DNA of 64,000 nucleotides from Filosporella fistucella. Its lineage: Eukaryota > Ascomycota > Leotiomycetes > Helotiales. This document shows, piece by piece, positions 55,179-64,000 of the stretch; position 1 is the stretch's first letter; every line of letters starts with the position of its first letter. The DNA lies in the NCBI GenBank assembly GCA_030077755.1, contig JAQJZZ010000001.1, positions 1 to 64,000 of the forward strand, given 5' to 3'. Below the pieces are notes generated by a model. It made no database searches and was not told the origin of the DNA. It saw only the letters and a program-made list of their open reading frames with translations. The position numbers and the translations under genes are program-made.

Positions 55179-57689
55179 ACTCGCCCCTACCCAGTTTTAT
55201 TAAACGAGTATATTTAAGTCTTCTAAAATAGGCCTAAATAACTTTAATTATAAGGAAATGCTTAAAAGAATAAAGTGATCCCTAATGTTAAAACCTAAAA
55301 AGAAAATATCCCGTGACCTTTCTTAGAAATTTACTTTTAAAAAATAATAAATAATTGGCTATTTACTCTTAATTCTAGGCTCATATAGCTTTTTATAGCG
55401 TATATAAACCCTCCTATTTCTTTTAATCTCTTAAACTTAATATCTTTTCTATTTTTTTTATAACTTTTCGCCTATCTCTTTTATAATGGCCTATAGCGAT
55501 AATAATTCTTCCTTAGATACCCTTATCGCTATTATTATCCTTAATTGTAAAGGTTTATTATTAAGGTAAGTAATAAAAAGATATGCTAATAATAGATTAA
55601 GATTTTTATAATTATGGGGTATAATAATACTTGAAAATAAATACTTTTAGCCTTTTATTAGAGCTAAGTTTTATTATTTAATATATCTTTTATCCCTTTT
55701 TTAATTTCTTATTAAATCTTATTCCTTTATTAACAATTATCGTCGCTATTTAATATTATTATTATTATTTGGCGCTCTCTTAAAATAATTAAATTAGGGT
55801 AGTTATATAAGCTAAGTGCTACTTTGTTATAATAGTCTCATGATAACCATGCATAGGGTTTTCATATTCGTTTAAGGCAGCTGACACGTCCTTAATTAGT
55901 CTTAGGCCAGATATGGTTTCTTTTACGGTTAATTAATTTAAAAGAATTAATTGGCTAACCGTCTTTTATACTTCTTAAATCCCATTTTCCGTCCTTTCTT
56001 CCTTCCTTTAATCCTTCCTTTCTTTAATAACTTTGACTTATATATTAGTGGTTAAGATATAAATAGGTTAATAACCTTAAATAAGAACCTCAAATTCGAA
56101 TATATATATAGGATAATAAGGTATTAGGTAATAGGGCTTTATATAAATAGGTAAATATTAATAAGTACTAATAGCGTAGCTAGTTTAATTATTTTCCTTA
56201 TATTTCTTTACTTATCCTTATAATATTATTTATTTTTATTATTATAAAGAGTTTTATAAGGATCTTTTTGGCTAGTGCCAAATTATGGGTTAAGGGATTA
56301 AAAGTATATTAAGCCTTTATTTTTATAAAGTGCCTTCCACGGGTTATTTAAGCTATATAAGGCGTGCTTTACATATTTAGATAATAGTATATTACCCTAA
56401 TTAATATATATTAAGAGTTTTTATAGAGGGCTTAATAGCTTCTTTTTTTTATATTATACTTATCTTAATAGCTTATCCTATATTATATGCACCTTTGGCT
56501 TTTATTAGGGAAAGTGCTTCTTTATGGATCCGTGCGAGAATGTGAGAGAGACCTACCTATAGTTAAGAACATTATTATTATTAAAGTTTTTTTAATAGAT
56601 ATAAAACTCTTAAAGGGTTATTAATATAAATTTTAAGGATATCTCCTTTAATAGAGGAAATATATCTTTAATTAGTAGCTAGCTATTATGGACTTTGGCT
56701 ATTTGCTTTTATAATAAAAGCTTATTAAACTTATTAAGTTATTATAGTTATAAGGAAGGTGCCCGGGCACTTTTTAAACCTTATATTTATATTTTAATAA
56801 GCGGTGTGCTAAGAAGCTAATAAGGAATATTAATTATTTAAGGGAAAATACTCTATTTTTCAAGCTAGAATAAATATATTCTAAACCAATTATAAAGATT
56901 ATTGCCTTTTTAAGTCTTAATAGGGGGTAATTGCTAGCCATAGCTGCTTTTCCTTAAGATTTGAAATAGCGACCATTTAAAATTAAGGGGAATTCCAAGG
57001 GCTTTATTTTATTTTTAAGGGTTTTTCTTTTAAGGGCTTTCTTAAGGTTTACTTCGGTGTGTCTTATAATAGGTTCCTGGTCCAATCCTAGTCTCCTATT
57101 ACCTTTTTACTTTAATTTATTAGAGCAAATCTAATATTAAACCCTCCGTGGAATTATGATTATAAGAAAGGTGTCTTAAAACCTTACTTAGGGTATGGTT
57201 GAGATATTTCCCAATCCTATTTAAAAGAGGTTTAAAGACACCGATCTAGAGCGCTTATAAAGCTTCGGCTTTCCCGCTTATTTATAATTAAAGTCGGCCT
57301 TATCCTATATATTAAGGTAATATGAGCTAATAAATCCTATATAAAAGCAAATAAGGGGTATTATATTAGTATTCTTTATAGTTTTTAACTATTAAGGTAA
57401 TCTTCTAATTACCGCGTAAAAATGGCGCTTATAAAGCTTTTAGTTCTCCCGTTATCTTAAAGAATAGCTCTTGCTTAAGGCCAAGTTAAATATTAATATA
57501 GCATCGCCTAGGCCTAAAAATAGCTAGCTAATTTAGTGTAATTTAAAATGGTTGCCGCTAATAATATTTATCAATTATCGCCCTTAAAATCTTTATATTT
57601 AGATTTATTTAAGTTATCTAACCCTTTTAAGCTATTACTATCGCTATCGTCTTATGCAATAGGATTTATTAAAACAAATCCTTTTCTTC
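55179..57689. repeat. AT-rich RIP-degraded repeat DNA, unassigned
   Basis: Composition drops to mostly A and T with abundant TA dinucleotides and no long open frame on either strand. It lies beyond the integrase end of the element on the right, so it may hold its 3' untranslated region and LTR plus other repeats. A less altered island at about 55800-55930 (TCATGATAACCATGCATAGG) keeps normal composition. Confidence 0.6.
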
Positions 57690-58940
57690 TTTAAATAAAC
57701 CTCTTTAGCCTATTTCTTATAAATGATCCTTATAATTAAATATTATCTAGCTCTTTTAACTTAAAATATCCTTTTATATTATTTACTAAAGTGATTTAAT
57801 AGGGTCCCCTCCATTAATATTTAAGTTTAGCATTTAAAGATATATTAATTACCTTCTTTATATTAAGAATTAAAATAATATCATTGACTTTAAGGCTATA
57901 TATTCATAATTTATAAATTTTATTAAATGCTTCCTTTCCTAATTCCCTAATTTTTTTTTTTTTTAAGGTGATTTCTTTTATATCTTTATTTCTCAATTCT
58001 AGCTATTTTGCTCATATAATTAGAAGATTAGCTCATATTCTTATTTTCTTCTAATTTAGCATTTTTTAAACGGGATATTATGTCTTTATTAAAAGAATTG
58101 CTTCCCTTTTATAAAGTAAAAAGAATAATATAATACTAGTTAGTCCGTATATGCTAGTTTGGCATATTAATAGGATTAAATAAAATTTCTTAGTCCATTT
58201 CTATATCCCTCCTCTTATTATTTTTGCTAGCAATTCTAAAATATCCTTATATCCCCTTTTAATTATTTTATTTACTTTTAAGTTATATGCTAAAATCTAT
58301 ACTCTTTTAATTTTATACTTCTTAATAAACTCCGTAGCAATACCCTTATTTTCTAGACCTTTATTTATTATAAATTTCTCAAAAATCCTATGCCTATAAA
58401 TAATGTCCTTTTAAATAAATTTTGCTATTAAAGCGGCGTTTGCTTTTGCTAAGGCTCTTCCTTTTAGCTAGTTAAATAAATTATCTTTTACTAAAATAAA
58501 GAACTTCTTATTATTATTATTTGGTATATAAACCACGTTAAGACCTACTTTTTACTATATGCCGGTTATTTAAGTTATATAAAGTAGCTCATTATACTTT
58601 AACCCTAATCTTATTTAATATTTTTTATAGCTTATATAAAAGGCTTTATAGTTAGCAAATGCACTACTTTACCAAAATCTACTCGCGGATCTATAATATA
58701 TCTCTTCTTTTTTATAATAATTACCCTTAATATAATATTCTAATATGACTTAATTCTTCTTTTTAGCTTTATCCACGACTAATTTTATTAGGACATCCCT
58801 AGAAGCTCTCTTATAAAGTTATTAATCTCTAATAATGAAATCTAAGGCTTTATTCTTAAAGATTTTAAATTATAATATAGTTATATTACCCGGATTTCGG
58901 AGTATTATAAGGAAGGAAGCAATTATTTAAAATTTAGGTA
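57690..58940 (-). pseudogene. integrase relic
   Basis: Core region reads VGLNVVYIPNNNNKKFFILV, KGRALAKANAALIAKFI, KDIIYRHRIFEKFIINKG, LENKGIATEFIKKY and KIKRV, matching the central integrase domain. Near the end WRGPY, KGYFKLKELDNI and GSFIRNRLKRF match the C-terminal domain. Catalytic Asp residues are partly changed to Asn. Confidence 0.75.
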
Positions 58941-59099
58941 AATAGGATTTATTTAGGTATTACTTTTAAGCTAATGCTATATTATATACTAATATATAAT
59001 AAATTCTTACGTTAATCCAGTTATCCAGGTCTTCTTTATTTTCTCTTTCCTCTTTATCTCTTAGAAAAATTGGTCTTCTTAATAGGCCGTTTATAGTAA

Positions 59100-59480
59100 T
59101 ATTCTTGATTCTTAAAATGTGTCTAACTTTAAAGTCCATTAGTCTTATCCAAGCTATTTAGCGTGTGAGTATTGCTCCCGGCAAATCAGATGCAGCTCTA
59201 TTTAACTATATTACTAAAACTATAGCGTTTATTTCTAGGATAAAATGCACTCTATATAAATCTCCTCTCATTTTTTTTATAGCTTTTAAGGCACCTCTAT
59301 ATTCTCATTTAGTGGCATTATAGTTTTATTTAGCTAAAGACTAGAGTCCGCTTTTATATTTGCTTAAATATCTATTTTTATCTTTATTGAGCTATTAAAA
59401 TATAGCACCCCATCCTTTTAAACTAGTATCCATTATTAAAATAATCTCTTTTAAGTCCTTCCTATATCTTATTTTTATTA
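59100..59480 (-). pseudogene. RNase H relic
   Basis: Reads ILIMDTSLKGWGAI, then NYNATK, EYRGALKAIKKMRGDLYRVH, LNRAASDLPGAILTR and DFKVRHILRIKNITINGLLRR, in the order of the Ty3/gypsy RNase H domain (family motifs D-A-S-x-x-G-W-G-A and H-x-P-G-x-x-N/H). Confidence 0.75.
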
Positions 59481-59639
59481 AGGCTAATGCCAATATTAGC
59501 GCATATTAAATTATAAGAAGCGCATCTTTTTAAGATTGCTCCCACTTAAAGTTTATTCCTTTTTTTATTAGAGAATATATTGGTTTTATAATTTTAGCAT
59601 AGTCTTTAACCTAAATATGGTAAAAAACATAAATGCCTA

Positions 59640-60400
59640 TAAATGCTTTAGCTTTTATAATATTATCGCATTTTGACCATTTTAAAATTTTATCAATTTT
59701 AGCTATTTTTAGGTATTTCCCTTTTAAATTAATAATATAGCTAATAATTTTTAAGCCTAGCATGTAGAATTGTGATTTGATTCTAATAGTTGCTTTAGTT
59801 CTTTTTAATCTTTTTATTACCAGGTTTAAGTTTTAAAGATATTTTAATATAAAACATTTAATTCTTAGCGCTACTTTTTTATTATTATAAAAGGAATATA
59901 ATCCTTTTACTCTAATATTATCTATATATAGTAGCGCGATATATAGCACGTAATTAAGCAAAATCTTATAAATTACTTTATAAAATTATGCAATTGAATT
60001 AATATTACCTTAAGGGAGTCTTATTAACCTAATGAGTCTAATTGGGGTATATATAGCAATTATATCTCTATCCCTAAGATTTAATAATATTTAATTATAG
60101 CCAAAAAATAAGTTTACTAATAATGCCATTATTATTCCTATAAATTCTTTTAAGAATTAATTTATATTTGGTGGAATATTAGCATCCCTAATTATGACTT
60201 AATTTATTTTAATTACCGCTATAATAAATTAATAGCTCTTCTTTTCCTTTTTTATTACCAAAAACCACTTATTTCTATATGGACCATGATATTATTTTAT
60301 TATTCTTTTATGCATTCTATTTCTTAGCATCTTAATAACTTTTTTATTAAGCGCTTTTGGCACTGGAAATGAGCTTTCTTATTATGCTTGGTAAGGAATG
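59640..60400 (-). pseudogene. reverse transcriptase relic
   Basis: Reads FPVPKALNKKVIKMLRNRM, then YHGPYRNKWFLVIKK, FIIAVIKIN and IRDANIPP, then the active site at 59918-59929 as Y-I-D-N (family F/Y-x-D-D) followed by IRVKGLYSFYNN. Further left come KSQFYMLGLKIISYI and AKAFIGIYVFYHI, the thumb/connection region. The second catalytic Asp is lost. Confidence 0.8.
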
Positions 60401-61386
60401 GTCTTAATTTTAAGTGATAATATAATATTTAAAGTAATAATTCCTATTTTTATTTAATTAAATATAATAGCTTCCTTATAATTTATAAGTATTTATATAA
60501 GTAATCTTCTTTCTTCGTTTATAATAGTCTTTCCTACTATTATCTGCTTTATCCTTTTTATTATAAGTCTGCTTCCTAATATGCTAATTATAAATCTTTC
60601 TAATATTTAATTATTAAATTTACTTATCTTAATATTTGGCTTTTTATCTTTTAATTTTTTAAGCCAATTAATCAATTCTCCTAGATTTATCCTATTAGAA
60701 TTTCCTAAGCTTATTAATTAAATTTTATTAGCAACTTTTTTATATATTATATTAACCTTAAATGGTCTTTAGGGGTAGCGTTAACTTGGATTACCTTTTT
60801 TTCTTTCTTTAATAATAATAATAAAATTATTTACTCTAATAACTCTATTTATTTATATTATATATATATTAAATTTTACGTATAATTCCCTTTTTATATT
60901 TTTTTTCTTTTCCTTCCATTTATTATATCGCTTTAACCTTGAATTATTATTCTATTCTCTATTATTTTAAGAGCTATAATGTATTAATCCTAAGCTTTTA
61001 ACCTTATTAACTTATAACCCATTTTATAAATTAGCTAAACTTTTCCTGCCATTTCTACTTCTTTAGCGCTAGCATATTTAATTTTATCTCTAATAATTAT
61101 AACCATTCCTATTACTCCTTAAATATCTATAAAGCAGGCTTATATAATCCCTTCTCTTAAATAATAAAAGTTAAACTTCGTCTTTAATAAATATGGCATT
61201 TTTAAAAGAATTTCCTTTTAATAATAAGAGATTACTTAAAAGTTAATATAATAAATAATACCTCCGGTATTAATAAGGATATTCTTAATAAAGCTTATAA
61301 ATAGTCTATTCTCATTATTAATAATCAAATAGGTCATTTATCTTTTTATTTCTAATATTATAAGTTTTGCTTCCTTTACCTAATTT

Positions 61387-61428
61387 CTTCTTATAATATT
61401 AACCTTTACTCCTATATTAAGAATTGCT
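61387..61428 (-). pseudogene. retroviral-type aspartic protease relic
   Basis: Reads AILNIGVKVNIIRRN, matching the family pattern A-L-L-D-T-G-A-E-V-N-I-I. The catalytic Asp is Asn and Thr-Gly-Ala has become Ile-Gly-Val, all explicable by G to A or C to T changes. Confidence 0.65.
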
Positions 61429-63219
61429 ATAACCTTAATTTTATTATTAATTAAGACTTCTATTTTCGGTATTCTTATTACCAATGCTAAGTACCTTTAA
61501 ATAATAAAACCTATTTTAATAATATTAACTTTAAGAATAATTGTTTTCCTAAATCTTTTTAGCATTTAATTTTTAATTTCTCCTAAATTTTATAAGATAA
61601 AATCATTCTTTTTAGTTTTCGGAATAATATATCTTTTTTAAGCCATTTTAAAGACGTTCTCTTAAATAGCATAAATGTCTTATAAACGCATTTCTTTCCC
61701 TAAAAAAAGTCGATTAATGGCTTTTACTCTTGCTTTTAGACTAGTATATTAATTAAGGATTTGGTCCCTATTTTTCTTCATTCCTTGATTTAAGGCTCTT
61801 TTAGGTTTCTTAATTATTAGCTTAATAACTTTATCTTTTAACTCAATTATAATTTCCTCTATTTTAATATCCCCTTAGGAATCTTGCTATTATAATTAGC
61901 TTTTATTAATTATAATTATATTAAACTCTTTTAATTCCTTATTATTCTTAATATTTGGGCGCTATAAAATAATATTATAGTTTTATTCTCTTATTATTCT
62001 TCTTAAATTAATCCTTGGCTTTAAGACTTTCTTAGCCACTTTTATTATATTCTTAAAATGCATAATAGGCTTCCTAATTCTAATAATTATACTTAATATT
62101 ATTTCCACGTTTGCTAAGTCCTCTTCCACTTTTAAGTCTAATTTTATTAGTAGCAACTATCCGGAAAGCTAGATTTTTCTAATTCCCGTTAGCCTATTTA
62201 GTTAAAGAATAGAGATTAATTATAATAACGGTATAGGTGGTTAATAGCCTATAAAGGAGGTAGGTTATTATAAACGTGCTCCTTATATATTAAAATATAG
62301 TGGCTTTATTAGTTATTTAAATACTTAAGTGTTTATACGTCTTATATCTACGTTCTTATCTAGATTTATGCCATTTATTACTAGTCGAATAGCAGCTACC
62401 TAATTCTGGTTTCTTCTTTTCCTTAATGGTTAAGCTCTTGCTCTTCTTAGACCGAGTGCAATTTTACTAAAGTTATTAAAGTGGATTATGCCTATAATTA
62501 TTATATAAAGGTATATAAGACATTTATCCCTAAACCTATGCTACTCTATTTTAAATTTCCTATTATAAAAGTTATAAGTAATATCCTAACTTTTATAAAC
62601 TCTAATAATATTAATAAAAACATTATTTAAGAGGTTAATATTATTGTTATATCTTAAGTCCTAATAGGAATATTTATTATACTTATTCCCATATATAAAA
62701 TATTAAGCTCTTACTTTTCTTTTAAATTCTAGATTATAATTCTCGCTATTTAATCTCTTTTTTATTCTCATATTCCTAATTTTTAAACGTTTAAAATCCA
62801 ATGCAAGTACCTCTAACTTTGCGTTTATATTAGCTATTTAAGAGAATATTATTAACAGATTAATGGCTAATATTATAGGTGGTTTTGGATTATTAAGCTA
62901 TTTAATCATAAATGTTATTTCTTTTTTATAGCTTATTATTGGGTTTTTTTAAAGTTCCTAAACCTTTAAGCTATATCTAATATTTATAAAATTCTTGGCG
63001 TATTCTCTAAATTGGCTATATTTATTATAAGACTCCGGTTTATTATAATTAACCTAATACTTATTAATAATCTTTTTTTTTTATGGACTTAGGTAAGCCG
63101 ATAAATAGGAATTTCCCTTAATTAGCATAACTTAAGATACCCTTTATAACTAGCTCTCCTAATATAATATAGAATTCCCTAAGAAATGCTTTAAAATTAA
63201 TAGATTTGCGTTTAACCCT

Positions 63220-63609
63220 AATAAATTATTTAAGAAAGGTAATAGACATTTTAAGTTATTTAGGGTTAGAGTTAGTAAATTCTTTATGGATTATAAGAGC
63301 GAATTTAGCATATAATTTCTTATTAAGATACTCGGATAAGCCTTTGATTTATTATTATTTAATTTAATTAGCATATCTTAGGAGCCTTTAGATTTTATTA
63401 GCTTTTAAAATTCCATAATTATTACACGTTTCTTTAAAATAACGTGTGAATTCTTTAATATAAGTTTTATTAAAGTATGGCATGCCTTTATTTCCTAGTG
63501 CTAGCATGGGGCCAAAGTAATTAATAATATTAGGGGTAATAGCTAGAGGTGCTTTAGACTTATTATTATTTATTAGTGCTAATGTGTCCGTTTTAGTAAT
63601 ATTATCCAT
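63220..63609 (-). pseudogene. gag relic of the Ty3/gypsy element
   Basis: The longest open stretch in the AT-rich block (73 codons from ATG 63609) reads MPYFNKTYIKEFTRYFKETC then NNYGILKANKI, which matches the capsid region of fungal Ty3/gypsy gag where a P-Y-F-x-G-x-N pattern precedes a D-Y-G-L motif. It continues leftward past stops as RLLRYAN and KGLSEYLNKKLYAKF. Confidence 0.65.
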
Positions 63610-64000
63610 TTTAAGAGTTCCTATGCTATTTTTAATAGATATAATTATCGGTTTTATAATAAATATATTAAATAATAGTTTTAATATCGGGAATAAGGCT
63701 ATTATATCTTATATCTTTTTTATTAAATAATGATTTTTTTAAATGTGGGTATTAAGTTTATAAAGAGTCTGGTTTAATTCCCTTATTCCTTCCCTTAAAA
63801 TCTCCTTATATTTTAGGAATAATACCCCTTTTTTTAATATTTAAAGATATTTCGCCAGGATATTTAAAAGGATCTTTATTAATTTAAGCTATAAGTTATA
63901 AAGTATAATATAAACTTTAATATATCTTAAAATAGTTTAATATATTAATTTCTTTATTAAATTCCAGGTTTTAAATAATTTTAAAAGGTTTAATCCCCTA

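Larger units (their letters stand above)
57690..64000 (-). mobile_element. RIP-degraded Ty3/gypsy LTR retrotransposon, 5' end beyond the window
   Basis: On the minus strand, in the order gag, protease, reverse transcriptase, RNase H, integrase, the translated DNA follows the Ty3/gypsy layout while stops interrupt it every few dozen codons. Stops sit mainly where Gln, Trp or Arg codons would be expected, and many conserved Asp and Gly positions read Asn, Lys or Arg, as C to T and G to A changes produce. No domain is intact, so the element is dead. The gag start lies near 63609, and the 5' LTR would be at or beyond the right edge. Confidence 0.85.

Noticed and set aside
55179..64000. CRISPR-like or tandem-repeat interpretation of the AT-rich block
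   Set aside because: Repeats are not regularly spaced, and the minus-strand translation explains the block as a RIP-degraded retrotransposon.

Overview
The window is the end of a chromosome from a filamentous ascomycete (Pezizomycotina). It opens with about 100 bp of perfect CCCTAA telomere repeat. The genes have the short 40-55 bp GT-AG introns usual for this group, the gene families are typical of Pezizomycotina, and a retrotransposon near the right edge looks mutated by RIP (repeat-induced point mutation). A placement in Leotiomycetes is only a guess from the general gene content.

Layout: (1) 1-13 kb holds a chromate-type ion transporter, a polytopic membrane protein that may be an AscI-type terpene cyclase, a secreted tyrosinase, a secreted GH43 glycosidase, an NCS1 nucleobase/allantoin-type permease and a secreted GH79 beta-glucuronidase-like enzyme. 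(2) 14-28 kb holds a mitochondrial succinate-semialdehyde dehydrogenase, an OTT_1508-type deaminase-like protein, an MFS transporter, two short broken or unresolved loci, a medium-chain (MDR) oxidoreductase and a protein with a PARP-like ADP-ribosyltransferase domain. (3) 28-43.8 kb holds a conserved hypothetical, a secreted TAP-like serine hydrolase, two Zn2Cys6 regulators, a second secreted alpha/beta hydrolase, a Ser/Thr-rich secreted protein, an SDR, a small disordered protein and an ER FKBP ending in HNEL. (4) 44.5-53.3 kb is a decay zone: an RTA1-like pseudogene, one intact P450, a class II aldolase with a 1-nt frameshift, and a large hypothetical gene with several breaks. (5) 54.2-64 kb has two copies of a ~196 bp repeat and then a very AT-rich block. 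Its minus strand still reads as gag, protease, reverse transcriptase, RNase H and integrase of a Ty3/gypsy element full of stop codons; its 5' end runs off the window.

The genes do not form one classical biosynthetic cluster. The content (secreted plant-polymer hydrolases, a tyrosinase, nutrient transporters, scattered tailoring enzymes and regulators) is typical of an accessory, fast-turnover subtelomere involved in nutrient capture and chemical interaction. Exon boundaries were worked out by hand from splice signals, frame continuity and family motifs. They have not been checked against transcripts, and family names come from recognised motifs, not database searches.
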